A stretch of DNA of 64,000 bases from Flavobacterium eburneipallidum (GCF_027111355.2 NZ_CP114291.2:2046001-2110000), one strand, 5' to 3'. Numbered from the stretch's first letter, positions 26,328 through 34,445 are shown. Numbers and translations are program-made. The notes: generated by a model from the letters alone, not told the origin.

Positions 26328-27144
26328 AGAACTAGCCATACCATACTTCAAAGAAATTTTTGATTGCATTGATGAAATAATGATCAAACTAAATGTACCT
26401 TATTATTTAATCGGGGCAAGTGCAGTAGCCTTAAACCTTTTACGAAAAGGTATTAAACCAAGTAGAGGTACAAAAGATATCGATTTTGCAATAATGATTT
26501 CTTATATTCAAGAGTTCGAATCAATTGTGGAAGAGCTTGTCAAATTTGGATTCAACAAAGTGCAAGCACCTTGGACACTTTACCATCCCAAATTTAATAC
26601 CGTCATTGACTTAATGCCATTTGGAGAAATTGAAGAAAAATTCACAGTAAATTTCAATCAGCGTCACACCTATTTACACGTATTAGGACTTACTGAAGTG
26701 TTACAAGAACCGGAAACAATTAAGATAGAAGAAAAATCTTTGCAAATTCCATCATTACCAGGAATGGTTATTTTAAAACTAATTGCTTGGAGCGATAGAC
26801 CTGAAGATCGTGGTAATGATTTGTATGATATTTTAAGAATTATAGAACATTATTTCGACTTAAATTTTGATGAAATAGTAGAACACCATTTTGATACTTT
26901 TCCAAACGATGATAAACTAGACCAGTTTAAAATTGCAGCAAGAGTATTAGGACGAAAAGCGAGCCATTTTTTAAATGTTTCCAAAGCAATAAACGACAGA
27001 ATCCTAAAAACCATTAATGAAAACATTGTGAATGTAGAGAAGTCAGCAATCGCAAAACAATGGATTAGAGATAAAGACTGGGACTTAAAATATGCTGTTG
27101 AAATACTGGAGGAATTAAAAAAAGGGTTGACAGAAATAAAATAG
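26302..27144 (+). CDS. AbiEii-family nucleotidyltransferase toxin
   Basis: The 280-aa protein has the nucleotidyltransferase pattern GASAVALNLLRKGIKPSRGT then TKDIDFAI with the D-x-D metal site at about residues 62-64, a further Asp in NTVIDLMPFG, and the LKLIAWSDRPEDRGNDLYDI segment of AbiEii/AbiGii proteins. Family members stop growth by transferring nucleotides to cellular targets. It overlaps the antitoxin gene by 26 bp and is followed 32 nt later by the TOTE-type gene. Confidence 0.85.
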   Translation: MNISNQTYKELAIPYFKEIFDCIDEIMIKLNVPYYLIGASAVALNLLRKGIKPSRGTKDIDFAIMISYIQEFESIVEELVKFGFNKVQAPWTLYHPKFNTVIDLMPFGEIEEKFTVNFNQRHTYLHVLGLTEVLQEPETIKIEEKSLQIPSLPGMVILKLIAWSDRPEDRGNDLYDILRIIEHYFDLNFDEIVEHHFDTFPNDDKLDQFKIAARVLGRKASHFLNVSKAINDRILKTINENIVNVEKSAIAKQWIRDKDWDLKYAVEILEELKKGLTEIK

Positions 27145-27176
27145 TTTTAGAGTTTTACAATAGCTGATAATGAATT

Positions 27177-30176
27177 ATGCCATCAAGTCAAATAAATAAA
27201 ATCCAACTTTTCAAATCTGTGTTTTCAGGAAGAGAAGATGTGTTTGCGGTTCGTTGGGAGAAAGGGAATAAAAGTGGCTATATGCCTGCTTACTTTTATG
27301 ACCCATATCGGTATCGAGCTCATAAAATAAATGGGGGAACTTTTCAAAATTATGCAGAAAAAGAATATTTACCATTCACTGAAAAAGAAATTGAAAAACA
27401 TCTTAACGGCGAACAACATATTGGAATTTATCCTTTGCTCAAAGACAATACCTCGTGGTTTATTGTTGCAGATTTTGACAAAGTGGAATGGATTGATGAC
27501 TGTAAAAAGTTTATAAATGCTTGCAATGAAAAAGGAATTTCTGCCTATTTGGAACGTTCTCGTTCAGGTAAAGGCGGGCACGTTTGGATATTTTTTGAAC
27601 AACCCTATCAAGCTATAAAAAGTAGAAAGATTTTTATTTCAATTTTAGAGCAAACAGGTGTTTTTTCTTTATTTGACAAAAGTTCTAGTTTTGACCGAAT
27701 GTTTCCCAATCAGGATTTTTTGTCTGGAAAAGGATTTGGAAATTTGATAGCACTTCCGTTGTATAAGAAAACTTATGAACAAAGAAACAGTTGTTTTATT
27801 GATGTTGAAAGTTTTGAACCAATTCCAAATCAATGGGATTTCATAAAAAATATTCAAAGAATTTCGATAATAAAATTAGATGAATTATACCAAATTCATA
27901 ATACACTACAAAATATTCCTGTTTCGATTATACCCAAATTATACAATGAAAAATTAACGATAAGATTAGCAAATGTTGTAAAAATCAATCGCAATGCTAT
28001 TTCAACACAACTAATAAATTTTCTAAAAGAAGAATTGAATTTTCTGAACACCGAATTTTTAATAAAAAAGAAGATTGGGAAAAATACTTTTGGAACAGAA
28101 CGGTATTTCAAATTGGTTGAAGAAACGGAAAACAAAATCTTAATTCCTAGAGGTTTTATTGGTAAAATAATTCGCTTTTGTAGAGAAAATAATATTGAAT
28201 ATGATTTCAAGGATGAAAGAAAAAAGTTAAAAGAGGTTTCTTTCTTATTCAATGCACAACTCCTAGAACACCAGCAAACTGTGATTGATGCAATTGCCAA
28301 GAAAGATTTAGGAGTAATTGTTGCGCCTCCAAGTTATGGAAAAACTATCGTTGGACTAAAAATTATTGCAGAGAAAAAGCAACCAGCATTAATCATCACT
28401 CATCGAAAACAAATTGCCGACCAATGGATGGAAAGAATTGAAACTTTTCTTGGAATTCCCAAAAATGAGATTGAAAAAATTGGTCAAGGAAAAATCAAAA
28501 TCGGTAAGCAAATAACGGTTGCAATGATTCAAAGTTTGTCAAAAGAATTGGAGAAACCCGATGGCGATAAACTTTTAAATGCTTTTGGGACGATTATTCT
28601 GGACGAATGCCATCATATTCCGGCGGAAACATTCAGAAATACAATTTCGAAATTACAAACCTATTATTTGTTTGGGTTGACCGCAACACCATTCCGAAAA
28701 TATAATGACAGTAAATTGATTTTTATACATTTAGGCGAAGTGATTTCCGAAATAAAATCTAACGAAATAAGCACCTCAAAAAAACCGAAAATCATTATTA
28801 GAAACACAGAACTAGATGTTCCTTTTAATTCAAAAACGGACAAATTTGAAACGTTATCAAAAATTCTAGTTCACGATTCTACTCGAAACAAAGTAATCCT
28901 TGAGGATGTTACCAATGAATTAAAATCGGACAAAAAAATCATTATTATTACGGAACGCAAAGAACATATTGACTCGCTTTATCAATATTTAAAGCAATCT
29001 TACGAAGTGATTACCTTGAGTGGAGAAGATTCTGAAAGCAGTAAAAACTCAAAATGGAAATTGCTAAAAGAAGGAAATTATCAAGTGCTAATTACCACAG
29101 GACAATTCTTTGGAGAAGGAACCGATTTGCAAAATGCTAATTGTCTTTTTTTAGTTTATCCGTTTTCTTTTGAAGGAAAATTGATTCAATACATCGGTAG
29201 AGTACAACGTTCAGAAATAACGCCAACTATTTATGATTATCGTGATGGTAAGATTGATTATTTAAACAAAATGTTTCTAAAAAGAAATGTCTATTACAGG
29301 AAAATTGACAAACAAGCTACTTTATTTGATGAACCCGAAGAAGAAATTATTGTTTCCAAAAATACTTTTATTCTTGATAAAAAAGTAAAGATTCCATTTG
29401 AACTACTTGAATTCCGTTACGGAAGTATAGCTTTTAAATATGAGGTTTCAGAAATGAAAACCGAGCTTGAATTTGATATTGAAAATTTTGAAATAAGACC
29501 CGAATTTGAAGTTTTAAAAGTTTATTTTTCCAAAACACTCAAACTGAAAAACATCTCAATTTCTATTCACGCTGAATTCGAAGACGGAAAACTCATTTCA
29601 CAATTGGCATTATCCAATGATATAGAAAAGATAACCAAAGAATTGATTGAAAGTGTAAAGTTTAAATTTGTAGCCAAGACTTTCTTGGGTAAACAAAATC
29701 CAGTTGGTCAAGAAAATTTACTCAATATAAATCAATTACAAAATGAAAATAACATCAAATTATATGATTCTGGAGATGAATTATTAAATGATTTTTTACA
29801 GAATCAAAATTACAAACACCAAACTCATTTACAATATTTAGCCGAACATCACGAAAGAAGTATTCTTAAAATCCGATTTGTATTGAATCCATTTTCATTT
29901 GTTTTTCTTCTAGCAGGAAAGACAGGATTTCATATTGTTTTAGAAACCTTAAATACTGAAGAAGCAACTTATATTTGGCATTTTGATAATGAGAAAAAAT
30001 CGCTTCCGGATAAATTAAAACAAGTGGATAGCTACTTAAATACCATTAGAAATGATGGAAGACAATCTTTTATAGAAAATCCTCCTAATAATTTTAGTAG
30101 AATACTTCACGATTATTCAGCTGACAGAAAAGGTTTTGTAATTTGGAAAGATTTGATTGAGGAAAGACTTACTTGA
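27177..30176 (+). CDS. TOTE-type primase-helicase conflict protein
   Basis: The 999-aa protein has residues 1-250 as an archaeo-eukaryotic primase domain of the TOTE type: FSGREDVFAVRWEKG, the metal motif VADFDK at about 98-103 and SGKGGHVWIFFEQ. Residues 355-700 form a superfamily II helicase: motif I APPSYGKT at about 382-389, DECH at about 475, TATPF and motif VI YIGRVQR at about 670. The C-terminal 300 residues are a further domain. TOTE modules are predicted invader-response systems on mobile DNA and often have extra nuclease or polymerase partners; none is next to this one. Confidence 0.85.
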   Translation: MPSSQINKIQLFKSVFSGREDVFAVRWEKGNKSGYMPAYFYDPYRYRAHKINGGTFQNYAEKEYLPFTEKEIEKHLNGEQHIGIYPLLKDNTSWFIVADFDKVEWIDDCKKFINACNEKGISAYLERSRSGKGGHVWIFFEQPYQAIKSRKIFISILEQTGVFSLFDKSSSFDRMFPNQDFLSGKGFGNLIALPLYKKTYEQRNSCFIDVESFEPIPNQWDFIKNIQRISIIKLDELYQIHNTLQNIPVSIIPKLYNEKLTIRLANVVKINRNAISTQLINFLKEELNFLNTEFLIKKKIGKNTFGTERYFKLVEETENKILIPRGFIGKIIRFCRENNIEYDFKDERKKLKEVSFLFNAQLLEHQQTVIDAIAKKDLGVIVAPPSYGKTIVGLKIIAEKKQPALIITHRKQIADQWMERIETFLGIPKNEIEKIGQGKIKIGKQITVAMIQSLSKELEKPDGDKLLNAFGTIILDECHHIPAETFRNTISKLQTYYLFGLTATPFRKYNDSKLIFIHLGEVISEIKSNEISTSKKPKIIIRNTELDVPFNSKTDKFETLSKILVHDSTRNKVILEDVTNELKSDKKIIIITERKEHIDSLYQYLKQSYEVITLSGEDSESSKNSKWKLLKEGNYQVLITTGQFFGEGTDLQNANCLFLVYPFSFEGKLIQYIGRVQRSEITPTIYDYRDGKIDYLNKMFLKRNVYYRKIDKQATLFDEPEEEIIVSKNTFILDKKVKIPFELLEFRYGSIAFKYEVSEMKTELEFDIENFEIRPEFEVLKVYFSKTLKLKNISISIHAEFEDGKLISQLALSNDIEKITKELIESVKFKFVAKTFLGKQNPVGQENLLNINQLQNENNIKLYDSGDELLNDFLQNQNYKHQTHLQYLAEHHERSILKIRFVLNPFSFVFLLAGKTGFHIVLETLNTEEATYIWHFDNEKKSLPDKLKQVDSYLNTIRNDGRQSFIENPPNNFSRILHDYSADRKGFVIWKDLIEERLT

Positions 30177-30223
30177 GTACTATTATAACTTAATTACAAG
30201 CCTAATCTTCATACATTTTATAA

Positions 30224-30260
30224 AAAAAAGCAGTTTTACTTTGTGTAGAACTGCTTTTTT
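30224..30260. terminator. Bidirectional terminator
   Basis: A 12-bp stem (aaaaaagcagtt 30224-30235 with aactgctttttt 30249-30260) has A and T tails on both sides. It ends the plus-strand TOTE gene and the minus-strand small gene at 30265. Confidence 0.8.
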
Positions 30261-30264
30261 AAAA

Positions 30265-30426
30265 CTATTTAATTGCTTTAGCAACTAATCCAACGGCAAT
30301 AAACAAACCTGCTGTGATTGCAATAGCTTCCAAAACTTCTGCAGCTTCATCATAAACTGTAATACAGTTATTTTTGAAACAAACAGTTGCTTTTTTTACA
30401 GGTTTAAATCTTATAATGTTTGACAT
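30265..30426 (-). CDS. Small hydrophobic-tailed protein
   Basis: The 53-aa protein (MSNIIRFKPVKKATVCFKNN at the start) has a basic N-terminal part, then VYDEAAEVLE, and ends in a hydrophobic helix (AIAITAGLFIAVGLVAKAIK). It is bounded by terminators on both sides (30224-30260 and 30451-30478). No family recognised. Placement between a TOTE gene and a PIN operon suggests a defence-linked role but does not prove one. Confidence 0.5.
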   Translation of the reverse strand: MSNIIRFKPVKKATVCFKNNCITVYDEAAEVLEAIAITAGLFIAVGLVAKAIK

Positions 30427-30450
30427 AAAAATTATATTTTATCGATTAAA

Positions 30451-30478
30451 CAAAAGCATAGCACTAATAGTGCTATGC
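30451..30478 (-). terminator. Terminator for the small gene at 30502
   Basis: Stem gcatagcact (30456-30465) with agtgctatgc (30469-30478), followed on the minus strand by TTTTG. Confidence 0.7.
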
Positions 30479-30501
30479 ACCTAACTACTCTGGAAAAAGA
30501 A

Positions 30502-30675
30502 TTACTTCTCTTTCGTAACACCTTTAAACGGTGTGCCATCCTGCTTAACATCCATAAAACGACCAGTATCAGCATCACGCTTTACCCACTGTTCTGTTTT
30601 TGGATTATAAGTCTGGCTACGGTCTTTAACCGCACCATTTCGATGACCATCACCAACTTTACCATTTTTTGCCAT
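30502..30675 (-). CDS. Conserved small basic protein (GDGHRNGAVKDRSQ type)
   Basis: The 57-aa protein starts MAKNGKVGDGHRNGAVKDRS and contains YNPKTEQWVKRDADTGRFMD, a pattern I recognise from widely scattered short proteins of unknown function in mobile regions of many bacteria. It has no membrane segment and is rich in Gly and Lys. It has its own minus-strand terminator at 30451. Confidence 0.65.
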   Translation of the reverse strand: MAKNGKVGDGHRNGAVKDRSQTYNPKTEQWVKRDADTGRFMDVKQDGTPFKGVTKEK

Positions 30676-30766
30676 TGCATATATGATTTAGTGCAACCAA
30701 ACAATTTGAAATTGAGGTGTTTGGCTAAAAACCCAAGGAATAATTAGGTAATAAAAAGAATTCTAT

Positions 30767-30849
30767 TACTTTTGCAGAAGAAATCAAATACCCTCCAAAG
30801 TTTTAATTTCAACTGACCGAAGCGCTATTCCAGTTTGCTTCGGTTATTT
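30767..30849 (+). ncRNA. Candidate short transcript with promoter and terminator
   Basis: A TACTTTTG -7 element at 30767-30774 is followed by 40 nt without an ORF and by a hairpin accgaagc (30816-30823) / gcttcggt (30837-30844) with a T run. A short plus-strand RNA ending inside the 3' end of the PIN gene would be antisense to its last codons. This rests on signals only. Confidence 0.35.
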
Positions 30850-31371
30850 TTTTAATTTTTCATAAGCTGTAATACTATCTATATTACGAATTAGTTTACT
30901 GTCTTTTAATTTTACTTCTTTTATAAAATCATCGCATTCTAATTCGCTCATAATCTTTAATTTATAAGCCTCTAACAAAATATCCATTGTGGTCAAGTAA
31001 ACAATATTATACTCCTCACAATACAGTCTAATATCTTTTAAATTACTACTTGCTATATAATCATTTGTATTTCTTGCAACCGCCATACAAGCAGCTTCTC
31101 CATTACCTACAATTTTTTTAAGTCTTGAATATTCTTTAATTATTTCAATTTTATTAGGTATTGGTATCACATCAATTTTTGTGTATTCAATAAAATTACC
31201 TACAGGTATTTTATTGCTAGGTCTTGCCATCAATTCTTCAAAAACTTTGTCAAGAATAACAAACCGACCAGGAAATATTTTTGGCAAAAGTAATTGCTTA
31301 CCTGCTTTTATAAAATGGATAATGACATCACAATCCAATAATATTTTTGGATCATTAGATTTCTTTGTCAT
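30844..31371 (-). CDS. PIN-domain ribonuclease toxin-like protein
   Basis: The 175-aa protein shows the PIN-fold acidic pattern: ILLDCDVIIHF with Asp near residue 13-15, a Glu in VFEELMARP, GNGEAACMAVARN and ASSNLKDIRL. These would form the metal-dependent RNase site. It is the last gene of a three-gene minus-strand operon and overlaps the ImmA/IrrE gene by 17 bp. PIN proteins are typical VapC-type toxins; here the partner appears to be the XRE/metallopeptidase pair and not a small VapB. Confidence 0.8.
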   Translation of the reverse strand: MTKKSNDPKILLDCDVIIHFIKAGKQLLLPKIFPGRFVILDKVFEELMARPSNKIPVGNFIEYTKIDVIPIPNKIEIIKEYSRLKKIVGNGEAACMAVARNTNDYIASSNLKDIRLYCEEYNIVYLTTMDILLEAYKLKIMSELECDDFIKEVKLKDSKLIRNIDSITAYEKLKK

Positions 31372-32098
31372 CTTCCTTATTATTTAAATTGTCAATATCA
31401 ATATTAATATCAAACATTAATGAGAGATAATGACTTTCCGAAATCTTATCTTTATCAAACAATTCTTTTGCTTTTATTCCATAATTTCCAACAACTTTAA
31501 ATTCGTCAGTTTTACTATACAATCTATCCGAATATCCGTGTTCAATAGCACTTTTTTTAACATCATTTTTATAATTAGAATAATCCGTTCGCAGCAAACC
31601 TATTTTATCTAATCGTATTAAAAGTGCGGTTCTTGAGACACCAAAGTATTGTTCTAATTTGATAATTGTTGCCAATGAGATTTCTCCACCCCAAGCCAAC
31701 TCTTCTTCTGGAATTTGTTTTATTATTCCAACTTCCGGCATTAAAAAATAGGAACTAAAAATATCCGCATTATATTCCTCTCTATCTTTCTTATCAAACT
31801 TCCCAGTTTTACACATTTTAAAACTAAAACCTTCTTGAATAAATAAATGATACAATTCGTGTCCAATAGTAAAATGCTGTCTACCGATAGGGTTTTTAGT
31901 ATTAATCATCATAAAATTACTGCTTCGAGTTCGCAATGCCATTCCAGAGAATTCTCCATTCAATGGTTTAAAAACAGTTAGCACATCAAGTGATATTAAT
32001 AATTTTTCAAAATCAATAGCACTATCATCACTGATACCGCATTGACGCCTAAATTTATTGGCCCTTACTTCTAGTATTTTATCATTAAATGCTACCAT
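31355..32098 (-). CDS. ImmA/IrrE-family metallopeptidase
   Basis: The 247-aa protein has the zinc motif HELYH (His80, Glu81, His84) in FTIGHELYHLF, with the supporting acidic segment EEYNADIFSSYFLMP downstream, as expected for COG2856. Such peptidases usually cleave a partner XRE repressor. The XRE gene overlaps its start by 14 bp and the PIN gene its end by 17 bp, so the three are co-translated. Confidence 0.9.
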   Translation of the reverse strand: MVAFNDKILEVRANKFRRQCGISDDSAIDFEKLLISLDVLTVFKPLNGEFSGMALRTRSSNFMMINTKNPIGRQHFTIGHELYHLFIQEGFSFKMCKTGKFDKKDREEYNADIFSSYFLMPEVGIIKQIPEEELAWGGEISLATIIKLEQYFGVSRTALLIRLDKIGLLRTDYSNYKNDVKKSAIEHGYSDRLYSKTDEFKVVGNYGIKAKELFDKDKISESHYLSLMFDINIDIDNLNNKEDDKEI

Positions 32099-32426
32099 AC
32101 AAATTATTAATCTTCAAATAGTTTTTTACAATTTTACCAAAAGCCGCCATATTATCCATATCATCATTATCCATATCGTCTTTTCTAAAGGCAAAAACAA
32201 CTTCGGCAAGTGCATCATCAACATTATCAACAAAAAAGACATCTAATTCAACACCAAACAAATCTGATAATCTCTCTAAAACATCAAGTGGAATTTCTCT
32301 ACTTTCATTTTCATAAAAACTTATCATTTCTCGTTTTATTCCTAAATAATTTGCGACTTTATCTTGTGTGTATCCATATTTTTCTCGCAAACCTTTTATT
32401 ACTAATCCTGTTGTTGCTTCCACCAT
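32085..32426 (-). CDS. XRE-family repressor
   Basis: The 113-aa protein has a lambda-repressor-type HTH at residues 8-62 (LREKYGYTQDKVANYLGIKR) and a C-terminal tail rich in Asp (KDDMDNDDMDNM), a likely cleavage or contact region for the metallopeptidase encoded next. It is the first gene of the XRE / ImmA-IrrE / PIN operon. A minus-strand -7 element TATCTTTG lies at 32477-32484. Confidence 0.9.
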   Translation of the reverse strand: MVEATTGLVIKGLREKYGYTQDKVANYLGIKREMISFYENESREIPLDVLERLSDLFGVELDVFFVDNVDDALAEVVFAFRKDDMDNDDMDNMAAFGKIVKNYLKINNLYGSI

Positions 32427-32476
32427 TTTTTAAATTATAAGGTTAAGTAATCAGTTTCAATCTTCAAATTATGTTA

Positions 32477-32484
32477 CAAAGATA
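32477..32484 (-). promoter_or_regulatory. -7 element of the XRE operon
   Basis: On the minus strand this reads TATCTTTG, matching TAnnTTTG, about 50 nt before the XRE start codon. No clear -33 TTTG was found at the expected distance. Confidence 0.45.
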
Positions 32485-32736
32485 CATATTTTTTTTAAAT
32501 TACATATAATTGTACAAAAAGTTATTCATTGAAATATTTAAAACTGAATATTTAAAAACAACCCATTATCTCATTCAGCTGCACAAAAATTGCTCCTAGT
32601 CCAAATATTCCTAGCGTCAATGCTGCCGCTTGCTTCATTTCACTAATTCCATTTGTAAAAACGAGAATATTCTTTTTTCGTTCGGTTATAAAAAGACGTT
32701 TTACATTTCATAAGCCACTCCTTTGCCAACGCTCCA

Positions 32737-32805
32737 AAAGTTTTTGTACGCCCTAGAACGTTTACGGTTCGAAAGAAAATTTACTGGTAGGGCAACAAAA
32801 ACTTT
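32737..32805. repeat. Hairpin 1 of the array
   Basis: Arms 32737-32754 (aaagtttttgtacgccct) and 32789-32805 (agggcaacaaaaacttt) pair with one mismatch and one bulge. Confidence 0.6.
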
Positions 32806-32814
32806 CCCCAAGCT

Positions 32815-32907
32815 GTGTTACATAATTGAGTATTATAATTCATTACAAAGCTTTGTTATTGTTTTTTTGTTTTTGCAATGAAGTTATAATATCATTTATG
32901 TAAAACA
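32815..32907. repeat. Hairpin 2 of the array
   Basis: Arms of about 35 nt (32815-32850 and 32871-32907) pair along TTACATAA, TGA, ATTATAA, TTCATT and CAAA blocks, with a few mismatches. Confidence 0.6.
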
Positions 32908-32928
32908 GCCGCCACACCCAACGCGCAA

Positions 32929-33008
32929 GGGGTTTGCTCCAGGACAACTTTTTGAGCAGCTCCCATCGCATCACCCAGCCGCTCAAAAAACCGTCCTTCA
33001 CAAACCCC
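32929..33008. repeat. Hairpin 3 of the array
   Basis: Nested complementary blocks in order: ggggtttg/caaacccc, aggac/gtcct and tttttgagc/gctcaaaaa. It is the GC-richest hairpin of the array. Confidence 0.6.
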
Positions 33009-33119
33009 AATCATCGCTTCGATTCAACTTTATTATTAAAGAGAATATTTTATTTTCATAAGAACGTATCAATAATGGTTTTAGCAACAAACCGCATAAA
33101 TCGGTAGTGTTTGCATTGC

Positions 33120-33198
33120 TTTTGTAAGTGCCAAAAATAGCAGTAACTTTTTCTATAATTTACAAATTTTTATTTTGCTATTTTCGGCACCCACAAAA
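33120..33198. repeat. Hairpin 4 (family A, copy 1)
   Basis: The arms 33120-33142 and 33176-33198 pair through ttttgtaagtgccaaaaat and its partner ending cggcacccacaaaa. It is a relative of hairpin 6, with the same ends TTTTGTAAGT and ACCCACAAAA. Confidence 0.7.
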
Positions 33199-33209
33199 CC
33201 AAAAATGCC

Positions 33210-33405
33210 AGCAAGAGTGTGATTTTTTATTTGCCAGAAAATAAGAAGTAATTGTTTTCACGATGGCCAAGATGCCATAGCAATTTCATAGCACATTCTT
33301 TGGTAACCGAAAATTTAATTATTCCAAGAACGTTTGTGGCATCAAGCCATCATAAAAACAATCAGAAACACCCCAGTAAGCAAATAAAAAACCACACACT
33401 TGCCT
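33210..33405. repeat. Hairpin 5 (family B, copy 1), arms about 68 nt
   Basis: The outer blocks gtgtgattttttatttgc (33217-33234 region) and its partner gcaaataaaaaaccacac pair. The inner blocks attgttttcacgatggcc and gatgcca (33251-33277) pair with 33337-33362. The whole forms one long imperfect stem. Confidence 0.65.
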
Positions 33406-33446
33406 GCGCTTCTGCCTCATCGCACTCGGAATTATCTTTTCATTGT

Positions 33447-33526
33447 TTTTGTAAGTATTGAAAATCACTTGAAACTTTTCGATAAGATTAAAAATATTGG
33501 AAAAGTGATTTTCAATACCCACAAAA
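33447..33526. repeat. Hairpin 6 (family A, copy 2)
   Basis: Arms 33447-33470 and 33503-33526 pair through ttttgtaagtattgaaaatc and its complement with partner ends gattttcaatacccacaaaa. Where hairpin 4 has gcc/ggc it has att/aat, so the stem is conserved while the bases change. Confidence 0.7.
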
Positions 33527-33536
33527 TCAAGTACAA

Positions 33537-33622
33537 GAAAGAGTATGAAATTTTAAAGCAGAAAAATAATAGGAATGGATTTGATATTTCTTTTTTCTGC
33601 TTTAAAATTTCATACCCTTTCT
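33537..33622. repeat. Hairpin 7 (family B, copy 2), perfect 24-bp stem
   Basis: Arms 33543-33566 and 33592-33615 are perfectly complementary (gtatgaaattttaaagcag and onward), extended outward by imperfect pairs. Its left arm aligns with the left arm of hairpin 5. Confidence 0.7.
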
Positions 33623-33731
33623 GAAGAACTTCTATCTTCCGAATCAACTTTTTTAGCCCCCATTTCATAAGAAGTTTATCGGTCACGAGGAAAATAAAAA
33701 AATAAATAAAAAGAAAGTAAAGGTAAGCTCC

Positions 33732-33898
33732 AGTTTCAAGAAAAGAAAGTTCAAGCCCTACGGGTTTTCAATAAAATCTCCACCCTACGTTTTCGTTTCG
33801 CTTCAACATTTGCTTTAAATCAAATCCACATTTCCGAACAACTTTATCGTAAAAACCCGGGTAGTATTTTTTTGAAAAAACTTGCTTTTCTTGAAACC
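33732..33898. repeat. Hairpin 8 of the array
   Basis: Outer arms 33732-33751 (agtttcaagaaaagaaagtt) and 33879-33898 pair; inner blocks ctacgggtttt and aaaacccgggtag also pair, with an insertion on the right arm. Confidence 0.55.
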
Positions 33899-34000
33899 TC
33901 CACTTGTGAGATGACTTTCTTTTTTTTTCTTTTTTTTCTTTTAAAAAATTTCATAAGCTGCTTGTGGTAGCAAGGCGAATCATTTTAAAAAACCGAAAGT

Positions 34001-34423
34001 ATGCTAAATTTTATCATTAAAACACACCAAAAAAATACGCTTTACACCAAACCCCATTTGTTTATACTTAACAAAGGGATGAACAGCGGTAAGCCACAAA
34101 AAGAGCCATTTACGAACAGTTTTGTAGTCATTTTTCAAAATGAAGAAGATTGTGAAAGTTTATATTTTGTGGCTTACAGCTTATGGAAAACCAAGTTTTG
34201 GCATCCTTTTTTAGTGGGTTCGGTAATTCCATTTTTACGCCTTCCAAATTTTTCAAAAGAATTCAATCTAAAAGCCAGTTTGATGATGCAGGAACACGAA
34301 GAACATCAAAAAAATATTGCAGCTCTTAAACTTTTGGAGAGAAAAGAAAAGCAATTTCACGAGAACATCAATCTTATCAATGACTTACGCAAAACCATTT
34401 TATACAGGTATTGCAGAAAATAA
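34001..34423 (+). CDS. DUF6943-like protein
   Basis: The 140-aa protein has the pattern LNKGMNSGKPQKEPFTNSFV then YFVAYSLWKTKFWHPFLVGS and VIPFLRLPNF, which I associate with a family of unknown function in flavobacterial mobile elements (DUF6943). The C-terminal 45 residues are a charged helix. No signal peptide or membrane helix. It directly follows the hairpin array and precedes a 59-aa gene by 22 nt. Confidence 0.6.
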   Translation: MLNFIIKTHQKNTLYTKPHLFILNKGMNSGKPQKEPFTNSFVVIFQNEEDCESLYFVAYSLWKTKFWHPFLVGSVIPFLRLPNFSKEFNLKASLMMQEHEEHQKNIAALKLLERKEKQFHENINLINDLRKTILYRYCRK

Positions 34424-34445
34424 TTATGAACTTAAATCAAAACTT

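Larger units (their letters stand above)
32427..34000. other. 1.57-kb non-coding region with successive long hairpins
   Basis: No ORF here has a convincing protein. From about 32737 to 33899 the sequence is almost entirely imperfect inverted repeats of 17-70 bp per arm, listed separately. TTTCATAAG recurs at 32706, 33054, 33663 and 33949 between hairpin groups. The last 100 bp before 34000 contain a long T/C tract (33920-33940). Confidence 0.65.

Noticed and set aside
32552-32711. Possible small minus-strand gene ending in a hydrophobic segment (KQAAALTLGIFGLGAIFVQL) before the hairpin array
   Set aside because: The upstream ATG (CTTATGAAATGT) is in another frame; in the right frame the only ATG leaves 28 codons. 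Too short to support without homologues.
33252-33686. Several 60-75-aa ORFs on both strands in the hairpin array
   Set aside because: They are read through complementary hairpin arms (both strands show the same YEILKQK-like stretch), so they are by-products of the repeats.
32737-33899. CRISPR array in the repeat region
   Set aside because: The repeats are inverted, of unequal length and without regular spacers; no cas gene is present.
34317-34445. Long start for the small gene ending at 34625
   Set aside because: It overlaps the coding sequence at 34001-34423 and reads unlike the rest; the ATG at 34446 is preferred.
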